Shown here one piece after another: positions 35,568 to 46,099 of a DNA stretch of 64,000 nucleotides. This stretch comes from Tieghemostelium lacteum (Eukaryota > Evosea > Eumycetozoa > Dictyosteliales > Raperosteliaceae). Every line of letters starts with the position of its first letter. The stretch's first letter is position 1. The notes beneath the pieces are model-generated. The model worked only from the letters and a program-made list of their open reading frames with translations. It did not search any database and was not told where the DNA came from. The position numbers were made by a program, and so were the translations under genes. The stretch is taken from the NCBI GenBank assembly GCA_001606155.1, contig LODT01000037.1, forward strand, positions 1,969,624 to 2,033,623, read 5' to 3'.

Positions 35568-36833
35568 ATGGATAAATGGAATATTAATGGATTAGATAAA
35601 TCATTTTATGAAGATCCTTTTTATGATAAAGTTTTGGGTTGTATTTATGGTTCTGTTTTAGGAGATGCTTATGGTTTATGTAAGTAAATCTTTAATTTAT
35701 CTAAATAATTTTAAAAAAAATTAATATTAATTGTATTTTATAAATTTATAAAATAGCAACTGAATTATTAAATAAAGATCAAATTTTAAAAATATATGGA
35801 AGTACTCAAATTCCATTTCCATCAAATATAAAAACATCCCATTCATGTAGATGGCCAAAAGGAGGTAAATATTTAATTAAAAAATAAAATATTTAAAGAG
35901 ATAAATATAGAAAATCATTAACAATTTAAAAAATATATAGATTGGACAGACGAATCAGATCAAATGATTTTGGTACTAGAATCATTAGTTGAAACTAATG
36001 GAAAAGCAGATGATATAAATTATGCCAAAAAATTACAAAAATGGATGACATCAGGATTTCAAGAGTTGGGGGATAGTTGTGGTATAGGATCTAGTAGTAC
36101 ATCAATAGTATTACAAAATCAATTTATATCCAATCCACTATTTGTAAGTGAAAAGAATTGGGTTACCTCTGGACGTAGAATGGCAAACAATGGAGCACTA
36201 TCAAGAGCAGCAGTAATAGGATGTCTTCATCATGATAAAATGGCAGCAATCATAAGTAATAGTACACTTCTTTGTAAAGTAACACATTTTGATCAAAGAT
36301 GTGTAACCTCTAGTAATGCACTAAGTCTTGCAATTGCAATACTCTTACAGAATTCTGATAAAAAACAACAATGTACGACACCATCATCCATGTCAAGTCG
36401 TTGTTCAGAATCACATAGATCTAATGAGGAAATTGAAAGGCTCATTGAAGAGACTGTTAAAGGTTGCTGTGGAATGATGACTAATCTACAAGAACGTGTA
36501 GAATTTGAAGAGATTATGTTTAACACCTCACTAGAGTCACTTAACCTCTCCTACAGTGATTCGATTAGTTATGTCTTTAAGGCATTAGGTGCTGGATTTT
36601 GGGGTCTAAGATCTCACTATTCCTTTAAAGATACTTTAAATCTAATAGTACGTGAAGGCGGTGACTCGGATTGTAATGCTTTTGTTGCTGGTTCTCTATT
36701 AGGTTGTCGTTTAGGTTATTCCAATTTACCAAAAGATTGGATACAAGCACTTCCATATAAAGAATGGCTTGATCAAAAAGTTGTCAAATATTTAGAACTA
36801 ATTAAGAAAAATAGAATTTTACCACCACAATAA
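35568..36833 (+). CDS. ADP-ribosylglycohydrolase (ARH/DraG) family protein
   Basis: The CDS is join(35568..35679,35757..35864,35941..36833), 370 residues, with two introns of 77 and 76 nt. Conserved ARH blocks are in order: VLGCIYGSVLGDAYGL (residues about 22-37), the first metal loop WTDESDQM (usually WTDDTxM), GSSSTS with RRMANNGALSRAAVIG, and the second metal loop GGDSDCNAFVAGSLLG (usually GGDTDT). The Mg-binding Asp residues of both loops are kept, so hydrolase activity is plausible. The family removes ADP-ribose from Arg, Ser or related substrates. A Ser/Glu-rich insert at about residues 210-240 is unusual. Substrate choice cannot be read from the sequence. Confidence 0.9.
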
Positions 36834-37992
36834 ACCATTTGCATTCACCAAATTTCGTTCGTTTTTTTTTTACTTAAAACCATAAAGTTACAAAAAAAAA
36901 ATAAAATCTACACAATCGTTTGTTAAAAATTAACAATTTGAACAATATAATGGGGGACTAAGCTGGATTCGGATTATATATGAAGCAATCCCCGTTCCTT
37001 CTCCCAAGACCAAGTATACAGTAAAACGCTTGTGTTCAGATTTTATCAATTACTACGCGAGTACCAAAGGATATTACATCTTCACTTTTAATATAATTTT
37101 AATGAAAAACCAAAAAAAATTAACAAATAAAACTTGATCAATGTGTATATATTTGTATGCATGATTTGAATTACTTTTAATTTTAAAAAAAAAAAAAGAA
37201 TACTTTTACATAACATAGTTTCTTTGTTTTTTAAGTTTACAGCATCTGTTTAATCTAATGATATTATTTAATTAATTTAATTTTAAAAATGGAGATTGAT
37301 TAAAATCTGTATAGATCAACTCAACTTTACTATTCAATTTACTAATTTCTTTTAAAATTTTTAAAAGATTGTTAAAAGCATCCATCATTAACACACAAAT
37401 CCACTGTCCATCAACAACATCTTTGTAAATAATATGTAAAATCGATTATATAAAAAAAATTAAAAAAAAAACTATTAAATTTATTTTTTTTAAAACTATT
37501 AAAAACGAATAATTTTTTTTTTTTTAATCATTTATAATTGTTAATGTAAGTCTCCTCCTATACCACAAAAAACTATTAGAATGAATTATTAGATTGAATA
37601 TTATTATGATGATTGTTATCCCTGACCAAGTTTTCTATCATGCAGAAAAATTATGGTAAGCTGTGGTAAGCTTTAATGCTGATCGAATATTCAATAATCT
37701 CTATTTTCATTTCAATGATTTTTAAATATAATGTTAATCACAACATTAATACTAATATCAATTATTTATAATTCAGAATATTATTGATTATTAACAAATA
37801 TTAGAAATTTTTGTGATCTATTCCATAAAACAAAATAAACATTATTATATTTTATCAAAAACAAATATTCATGCATGCTGTGAGATTTAGAGTTATTTAG
37901 TTTATTTTATAAGACTTTAAAAGCTTAATTATTATGATTTTCAAATTTTTTGTTGAATTAACTATTTTATTTTTTTTTTATTCTTAAATGTA
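36834..37992. other. 1.2 kb non-coding region
   Basis: No coding frame is supported. Apart from a GC-richer structured patch at 36952-37076 (listed separately), it is AT-rich with A/T homopolymers. A short duplicated GGTAAGCT (about 37657-37672) is noted. It should include the promoter of the ataxin-7-like gene. Confidence 0.4.
36952..37076. ncRNA. Candidate structured non-coding RNA (family unknown)
   Basis: This is a GC-richer island in very AT-rich intergenic DNA. GGGGGA at 36952-36957 can pair with TCCCC at 36989-36993, enclosing a possible GGATT/AATCC stem. The following 80 bases remain GC-richer (CTTCTCCCAAGACCAAG, then ACTACGCGAGTACC). It does not fit a tRNA, since no proper box B is present, and matches no snRNA I recognise. 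In such genomes intergenic GC islands often mark RNA genes, so it is only a candidate. Confidence 0.25.
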
Positions 37993-38762
37993 ATGGAGGT
38001 ACTAAAAGATCAAGATGTGGCAGCTGTAGGCGGAGGAGTTGAAACGGGTGAAAGAACATTTATACCAGGAGTTTCATCATGGGAAATGTTAGGTGATTTA
38101 TTACAAACACTAACTACTGACCAAAAAGCTTCACTATATTCTACTACACCTACATCTACCAAACAAAATTTAAACAATCAACCAACTACTAATGCAGTTG
38201 AATCTATTGAAATTGATCAAAAGGATGATAGTCCACCAACATCTAATGGGATACCAATACTTAATGAGAATTGTATTATTTAAAGATCTTTATTCTCCCA
38301 ATTATAATAGGCCCCCTTTTATTAATATCATTCCAATCACCTATTTAGATATGGATATTTTTGGTATTCGACCATCAGAAGATCCATTAGTATTAGTTAT
38401 ATGTAGTAAATGTAATAAACCAATTAAACAATCTAGATTTACTGTTCATTTTGAAAACTGTAAACCACCACCAATTGTAGATAATCCCTTAATGTCACAG
38501 CAACAATCACAATCACAGCAACAATCATTACAATCACAACAACAGTACCCAAACGGTGAAAAGAAAAAAGTAGGGCCGCTATCTAGAGGTAGACCTAAAA
38601 AGAAAATAGACCCACAACCTGCAATTATTAATTCTTCTATATCTACAAATACAACTATTTCACATGAGACCACGAGTAATACTAATCAAAATATTACAGT
38701 AAATGTACAACAACCAACACCAATACAAACTTCTGATCAGAATACCAACATTACTATTGCAG

Positions 38763-38797
<35 letters not shown>

Positions 38798-39443
38798 AAG
38801 AAAATTAACCAATCCCTAACTTCAAGAAAAAAGGTATTTATTATAATATATTATATATTTAACATTAATAAGATACTAATCATGATACCCGATAGCAAAC
38901 ACAAAATAATATTAATAATAATAGTGTAAATAATAATAATAATCAATCTGAAAAAGTTGAAAACCAACAACTGATCAGCTATAATAGTGCTCTAAACAAT
39001 TTAAATCAAAATATTGAAGTTGACTCTAGTTGTGCGCTTATAGCACCTCAACAGCAACAAATATTACCACCGCCACCAATAGCAGCTGTAAATATTCCTT
39101 TAGATGATACTGACCATTTTGGAAAATATTGGAGTATACCTTCTCAGATTATACCAATGTCAACTACAGCCCCTTTATATAAAAATAATAGATTACGTAG
39201 AGTTATTGTAAGTTTGGATCCTTTTAATGCCAGTTTAATTAGACCGCAAATATCTTTTGTTAGTGAGGATAAAGATGCAACTGGTTTATCTATCATTCAA
39301 AGTGATGATGAGGACTCCCTATATAACAATAATAGCATGACACCAACACCAATAACAAGTTACATAACTACTAGCTTTATAAAAGATCAATTTATAAAGA
39401 TACAGGAGAGAAATAATAAACAACAATTACATTTACAAATGTT

Positions 39444-39488
<45 letters not shown>

Positions 39489-39716
39489 GCACCAAAACAT
39501 AAAAACCAACCCTATAAACAATTTAAACTCAAATTCAAATACAAACCCAAGCCCAAATCCAAACCCAAATCCAAATCCAAATTCAAATAATACAAACCTC
39601 AATACAAATACACAAGATCCAAATATAAATTTAACAGTGAATACTGTTAGCTCGCCAATTAATAGTAATACAATTGTTGCTGCTGGTGGTATTATACCCC
39701 AAAATAACCCTACTGC

Positions 39717-39751
<35 letters not shown>

Positions 39752-40071
39752 GTAATAATAGCAACACTACCACCACCAACAACGCAGCAACATCATCTAC
39801 AACATCTACAAATTCACTTTCAGCATCTACAGCCTCTACATCATCAACATCATCTTCAAGCTCATCTAAAAAGAAATCATCAAAAGAAAAGAAACAAAAA
39901 GATAAAGAACGAGAAAAGGATAGATCTGCTGATAAAGAAAATCCAAAGTCACCTCCAACATCAAATGACAAAGAGAAAAAAGTAAAGAAAACAAAATCTA
40001 AAAAAGATAAGGATCAAGTTGAAAAGATTAAAAAACCAACTAAAAAGGAGTTAAAGTTAAAAGAAAAAGAA

Positions 40072-40111
<40 letters not shown>

Positions 40112-40489
40112 TACAACAGCAACAACAACAGCAGCAACAACAATTACTACAGCAACAGCAACAACAACAATTACAACAACAACAATTACTACAACAACAA
40201 CAACAATTACTACAACAACAGCAACAACAACAAGCACAAAATAATTCAATACCTATAACACAAACAACACAACTTGTACAAGGAGCAACCAATTATAATA
40301 CATTAAACCAAAACAATAATATAAATAGTGGAATGGTACAATATCCAATTAATCAACAGCAAACTCAACAAATACTATTCAATAATAGCAACAATGGAAT
40401 ATCACAACAATTTAGCCAATTTAACCAACCACTCCAGTTACAACAAAATAATATTAATCCTGCTCAATTACAACAACAATTACAATTTC

Positions 40490-40562
<73 letters not shown>

Positions 40563-40929
40563 TCAACCAAAATTAGCAGCATCCAATACTTCAATACCAA
40601 TTAACTTTCAACCATTACCATATAATCAGCAACAACAGCAACAACAAGCATATAATTTATATAATAAAATTCAACCAAATAATCCACTTGCAACTTTACC
40701 CTCAAATACTTCAAATACTCCACTACAACAGAATGCAATGAATTCTCAACAATTACAACAATTACAATTTCAACAACAACAACAACAATATTATCAAATG
40801 ATGTTACAACAACAAACTCAAGGAGTGAATAATAATATGGTTCAAAGTCCTATAAATAGTAGTGGTACTTTTAGAACTGTACATAATAGTAATTTAATTC
40901 TAGAATCACCTCAACCAAATTATAAATAA
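37993..40929 (+). CDS. Sgf73/ataxin-7-like SAGA subunit, polyQ-rich
   Basis: The CDS is join(37993..38272,38349..38833,38896..40929), 932 residues. Intron 1 (76 nt, GTATTA to TTTAG) restores the frame exactly before MDIFGIRPSEDPLVLVICSK. The zinc finger at residues 96-131 uses C112, C115, H127 and C131 with the spacing and context (EDPL...C-x2-C-K-P...H-x3-C) of the yeast Sgf73 / human ataxin-7 N-terminal finger. An N-terminal SWEMLGDLLQTL segment parallels the SW-x-x-L helix of Sgf73. That region anchors the Ubp8-type deubiquitinase module to SAGA. A basic stretch (GRPKKK) follows, then DEDSL. The rest is Gln/Asn runs, including several CAA/CAG-coded tracts, and Lys-rich SKKKSSKEKKQK. The SAGA role is inferred from the finger. 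Confidence 0.72.
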
Positions 40930-41136
40930 TTTCTGGGAACTCATTTTTAGTAATAATCTAGATCTTATATGTTATTATTCATTATATTTGGGTAATAAAA
41001 ACTTTTATAATGACTGTATCTACGAAATTTCCCTTTCTGCTAAACAACATTTAAACCACCTTTTTTTCATTTTTTTTTTTTAAAAAATAATTTTTTTTTT
41101 TAGATCACTTTTGATTTATATTCATTGTGTTCACAA

Positions 41137-42916
41137 ATGTCAGAAACTTCTACTCCAGTTGTTGAAAACACCAACCCAGAAGGTGGTGAAAAACTAAGTA
41201 AAAAGTAAAGATTATTATAAATGAATATATTAAAATTGATAATAATGTTAACATTATTTGAAAATAATATTTAGAGCTCAAAATAGATTATTAAAAGAGC
41301 AACAAAAAGCAGAAAAGAAAGCACAAGGCAATAAAGATAAACCACAACAACAACAAAAGACAGAGAAAAAAGAAGAAACTCCAGTTAAAACTGATAACTT
41401 TGGTAAAATGGCAATGATTGTATCCTCAAGCAGAGAAGGTAAAAAATTCACCAATGTTGTTGATATCAACCCAACAATGAAAGATCAAATAATTAGAGTT
41501 CGTTGTAGAATTCAAGGATCAAGATTACAGGGAGCCAATTTATGTTTTCTCTTTTTGAGAGATTCATCCTATACCATTCAAGGTGTAGTATGTAAATCAC
41601 CAGAGAATGCTAAAGAAATGGTTCAATTTGCAGGTGCAATCTCAAAAGAATCTGTTGTTGAAATGGAAGCTGTAGTCAGTGTAGCTCCAAAAGAAATTAC
41701 ATCAACCACCCAAAAAGATGTAGAATTACAAATCAAGAGTCTTTTTATAGTATCTGAAGCTCAACCATTGCCAATGCTCATTGAAGATCTCTCTAGAAAC
41801 CAAGATAAACTCGATGAACAACAATCAAAGATTGACGCCATTGATGAGAAAATTAAAGCACTCTCTTTGGAAGATCACGCCAAAAAGGAGGAATTGGAAA
41901 TGGAGAAATCAAAAGCCTCTGAATTTGTTATTGTCAAGATTGACAAGAGACTTGATAACAGATGTTTAGATTTAAGAGTACCAGCTCACCAGGCAATATT
42001 TAGATTACAATCTGGAGTAACCCAACTCTTTAGAGAATTTCTATTGACTTTGGGTTTCATTGAAATTCACACTCCAAAAATTATTAGCTCAGCCTCAGAA
42101 TCTGGTGCCTCTGTATTCAAATTGGGTTACTTTGATACTCATGCCTATCTTGCTCAATCACCACAGTTCTACAAACAAATGGCAATATGCTCTGACTTTG
42201 GAAAAGTATTCGAAATTGGTCCAGTATTCCGTGCTGAGAAATCTCTAACTCACAGACACATGACTGAGTTTGTTGGTTTAGATCTTGAAATGACCTTTAG
42301 AGAACATTATCATGAGGTATTAGATACCCTTGATAACTTAATGACCTCTATCTTTGAAGGTATTGAAACACGTTTTGCCAAGGAATTGGAAAGCATTCGT
42401 GCTCAATATCCATTCACTGATTTCAAATGGAAACGTCCATCACCAAGATTGACTTTTGACGAAGCTGCCAAAATGCTCGAAGAGACTGGTGAAGTTATCA
42501 AAGACAATGATATTAACACTGCTCAGGAAAAGAAACTTGGTATCATTATGAAAGAGAAACATGGTGTTGATTTCTACATTATTGATAAATTCTACATGAC
42601 TGCTAGACCTTTCTACACTATGCCTGATCCAAATCAACCACATTTGGCAAATGCTTATGATCTCTTTATGAGAGGTGAGGAAATTTGCTCTGGCGCTCAA
42701 CGTATTCATGATGCTACACTTTTGGAAGAATCTGCCAAAAAACATGGTATCAATATTGAATCTATCCAATCCTACATTGATTCTTTTAAATTTGGTTGTC
42801 AACCACATGGTGGTGGTGGTGTAGGTTTGGAACGTGTAGTTATGCTATATCTTGGAATTGGTAATATCAGAAAGACTTCAATGTTCCCAAGAGATCCATA
42901 TCGTATTACTCCATAA
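41137..42916 (+). CDS. aspS1: Cytosolic aspartyl-tRNA synthetase
   Basis: The CDS is join(41137..41204,41275..42916), 569 residues; the intron is 70 nt. The Lys-rich N-terminal extension (AQNRLLKEQQKAEKKAQ) is typical of eukaryotic cytosolic class IIb enzymes and aids tRNA binding. The OB-fold anticodon domain spans about residues 75-200. Motif 1 is in FLLTLGFIEIHTPKI, motif 2 in GPVFRAEKSLTHRHMTEFVGLDLEM, and motif 3 in GGGVGLERVVMLYLGIGNIRKTSMFPRDPYRITP-type sequence at the C-terminus. The enzyme charges tRNA-Asp in the cytosol. All signature residues are present. AspRS is preferred over AsnRS by the FRAE/HMTEF motif and C-terminal FPRDPYRITP. The symbol is descriptive. Confidence 0.93.
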
Positions 42917-42989
42917 AAATAAATCTTCAATATAAATTTTGAAAAACCTATAACCTGTGACTTTGTTTAGTAAAATGAATTAACTTTGC

Positions 42990-44251
42990 TTTACTTATAA
43001 TCAAACGTTGAAAGTTTTTCTGACTGATATGACGATAATCCCAATGCCGATCGAGAGTGCCAGATTTTGTCAGAAAAGTCTGGGGAAGATGTTGACCTGG
43101 AACTCAACTTTTCTATCAATGTTATGACCGAAAAATATTGACTTGAATACCAGTTGTGATGGTATTGGCGAAATTGGTATTGTATTGAAACCACAAATTG
43201 AATGGAAATACTTTAGTCCAGGGTGACCATTCGTCAAAGTGAATTTATTATCAACTACTTGACTCTCAATAGTACAAGACTTGATATGTTGGTAATTACC
43301 AAAGAATTCTGATATATGACATCACCAATTGATTATATCAAGAGTATTCTTTCCCGTTTGGATTCCATGGGTATGTAAACTAAACACCTATCACTAATCC
43401 AAACACCTTTTGTTCATTTATACTAATATATTAGTAACATAACCTCAATACAATTCAAATACCTGCTGTTGATATTTAACTACTCAAGTAGAGCAAGGTA
43501 TGTAGATTATTTTATATTAATGCATTAGGTTTTGAAGATTTATTTGATTTTAGGAAAATTATTGATTAACTTGATTAAATAGGTAGCAAAGAAAATATAG
43601 GTACATTAATTTCTTTATTTAAGGAATTTATAGTTGAACATAGAAAAGATATCTCATAGGTCAAGTCATCACTTACCTCAGAAAAATCATTATCTCATAT
43701 TCCAAGGTTGGAGAAGAAGCTTGGTCAAAAGTCAAAGAAGCAACAGGAATTACAATAATTGAGAATCATAATTCTACTTCCATTTAATTAAATGAAAAAT
43801 AAAAAAACTTAAGAATTTTAAATTATATATATTAAATGTGATTGTGGAAGATTAGTCTACAAAAATAAACTTTATCAACAATCTTTAACTAAATATCACC
43901 TACATCCACCCAGTGTTCAAGTTACAATTGGAGGTTCAATAAATACAAATAACTCAGCTTCAAATGGTTTGAGTTTTATAAATATATTAATTCTTTATGA
44001 ACAGGTTTGAACTATTTTAGAGAAACACTATAGATCCAATGTCACACTAGTTAATGTTAAACTTTTACTATGGGTTGATAGAACGTCCAGGTGAGAAACT
44101 CGAACTCTTGCAAACACCATTTCAGAACATTGAACCTATGTGGCAATCTATAACAGTTAAGGCCAATGAAGAAGATGACGATACATGCCATAAAAAGATT
44201 GCATTGCCACTCAATCTAAATTCTCAAATTCGTGCTAATATAAAAATATAA
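42990..44251 (+). pseudogene. Decayed multi-exon pseudogene, family unidentified
   Basis: Several stretches read as protein but are broken by stops: FLTDMTIIPMPIESARFC near 43017, MTSPIDYIKSILSRLDSMG ending at a good donor GTATGT (43371), and a terminal piece at 44086-44251 (ERPGEKLELLQTPFQNIEPM... LPLNLNSQIRANIKI). Introns with normal borders (43371-43434, about 43498-43555) separate exon remnants that contain in-frame stops. GC and base use resemble coding DNA more than spacer. I do not recognise the family. It could alternatively be a badly assembled gene, but stops occur in several exons. Confidence 0.5.
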
Positions 44252-44546
44252 AGAAATGAGGAAATATTTTAATTTTAACATAAAAATAAAATAATAATAA
44301 TTATACATAAATTTAAATTTTGATTTGATAATTTTATTATTAAATTAATCAATAAACCTATATAAATTTTTAATAAAATAAAAGTAAAAAATTTAAATTA
44401 GAAATAAATTTTAATATTAATGCTATAAAGAAATTCTTTTTGATTTGGATGGTATTGAAGAAATACCTTTTGTTTTTTTTTTCTTTAAAATAAAACTTTT
44501 GATTCAATTAAGAAAACAAAACGAGGATAATAAAGATGTTAATTGT

Positions 44547-44933
44547 TTAGTTGAAACCATATAAAGTTCTACCTTTTCTTTTGAGAGCATAGACGACATC
44601 CATAGCAGTTACAGTTCTACGATTGGCGTGATCAGTGTAAGCAACTGAATCGTGAATGACTGAGGTCAAGAAAGTTCTTAATACATTTCTTGTTTCATCG
44701 TAGATTGGGAAAGAGATACGTTTAACACCACCTCTTCTTGCGAGACGTCTGATAGCTGGTTTAGTAATACCATAAATGTATTCCTTTAAGACTTTTCTAT
44801 GGAGTCTTTTGGCACCAACTTTACCACCTTTACCACCTATATTTATAAATTTTGGTTATTATAATGCTTTTTAAAGATAAATTTTTTGAATGAAAACGTT
44901 TCATTACTTACCGATTTTTCCACGACCTGACAT
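44547..44933 (-). CDS. Histone H4 (minus-strand copy)
   Basis: The CDS is complement(join(44547..44836,44912..44933)), 103 residues. The protein begins [20 protein letters not shown] and ends [11 protein letters not shown], nearly identical to H4 of other eukaryotes. Exon 1 encodes only MSGRGKI plus one base. The 75-nt intron has a GTAAGT donor and TATAG acceptor and interrupts the first Gly-Gly. No animal-type histone 3' stem-loop follows the stop. It is the mirror partner of the next H4 gene, sharing a 497-bp promoter. It is a core nucleosome component. Confidence 0.97.
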
Positions 44934-45430
44934 GTTGTTATTTGTTAAATGTTAAACGAAAACTGTTAAAATTGAATTGAGTTATAATATTAAAAAAAAA
45001 TTAATTGTTATGAATTTAAAAAAAAATTTTATGTTTTATAGAGAGTGTTTAGTCGTTAATTTGAAAAAAATGTGATAAAAACACATCGGATTTTTCATTA
45101 TTTTCAAATTTTAAAATGCGCCATTTTTTTAAAAAATAAATAAATGTATAATTATTTTTGGATAATTAATTAAATCCCACCTGTTAGTACCACAATTTTC
45201 AATATCAAAATTTGATTTTTTAAGCTATAATATTAAAAATATTAATATTAATATTAAACTTTATCACTATAATAATTATTACAAACATAAAATAAAAATA
45301 TTTTTTTGTAATATTATTACTTTTTTTACTTTTTCTTATAAATACCAAAGATTTTTTTCTTCATCAAACTCAAATTTCAAAAAAAAATTTTATTATTTAA
45401 TTTTGCAATAAACAATTAACAAATAACAAT
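44934..45430. promoter_or_regulatory. Bidirectional H4 promoter
   Basis: This 497-bp AT-rich interval separates two divergent H4 start codons. At 45115-45124 an ATGCGCCAT island (reverse ATGGCGCAT) contains the GGCGC core of E2F-type sites, near the middle of the interval. T/A tracts flank both starts. Confidence 0.5.
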
Positions 45431-45801
45431 ATGTCAGGTCGTGGAAAAATCGGTAAGTTTAATTTTTCAAAATTTATCTAACCACATTGATCTAATGAAC
45501 AATTTAAACAGGTGGTAAAGGTGGCAAAGTTGGTGCTAAGAGATTGCACAGAAAAGTTTTGAAAGAATATATTTATGGTATTACCAAACCAGCTATCAGA
45601 CGTCTTGCAAGAAGAGGTGGTGTTAAACGTATTTCATTCCCAATTTATGATGAAACAAGAAATGTATTAAGAACTTTCTTGACCTCAGTCATTCACGATT
45701 CAGTTGCTTACACTGATCACGCCAATCGTAGAACTGTAACTGCTATGGATGTCGTCTATGCTCTCAAAAGAAAAGGTAGAACTTTATATGGTTTCAACTA
45801 A
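45431..45801 (+). CDS. Histone H4 (plus-strand copy)
   Basis: The CDS is join(45431..45452,45512..45801), 103 residues, with the same protein sequence as the minus-strand copy as far as I can read, and the same intron position (59 nt, GTAAGT to AACAG). The coding DNA is close to the partner while the introns differ completely, so protein selection or gene conversion keeps the exons alike. A 12-bp palindrome AAGAGATCTCTT lies just after the stop but lacks a loop, so it is not the metazoan histone stem-loop. Confidence 0.97.
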
Positions 45802-46099
45802 AGAGATCTCTTGCGTGTGTATAATTATCTTTTCATCTTAAAAAAAAAAAAAACAACAATCTTTATATTTTCTATTATTATCTCAACATTATATACACAT
45901 ATTATCATTTCTAACGGTATTTTTTAAATACCACTCAAACTCAAAGAATTTTATATATAACATATGATTTACTTACTAACCTTATTTCTCTAATATCTTA
46001 AACATAAATAAAATTGTGATATTTAATTCTAAGAAAACGATATTATTTCATTATTCATTTTTTTAAAAAGTTTTTTTTAAGAAAATCGAGTTCTAAGAC

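Noticed and set aside
36963-36974. GGATTCGGATTA resembling the reverse complement of a tRNA box B
   Set aside because: It does not match GGATTCGAACC, and no box A, acceptor stem or anticodon arm can be built around it.
40014-40292. Open frame on the minus strand rich in Cys, with overlapping Val/Ala-rich frames
   Set aside because: It is the antisense of CAA/CAG glutamine tracts of the ataxin-7-like gene. The same artefact occurs at 33309-33614, 39387-39971, 20350-20760 and 17910-18101.
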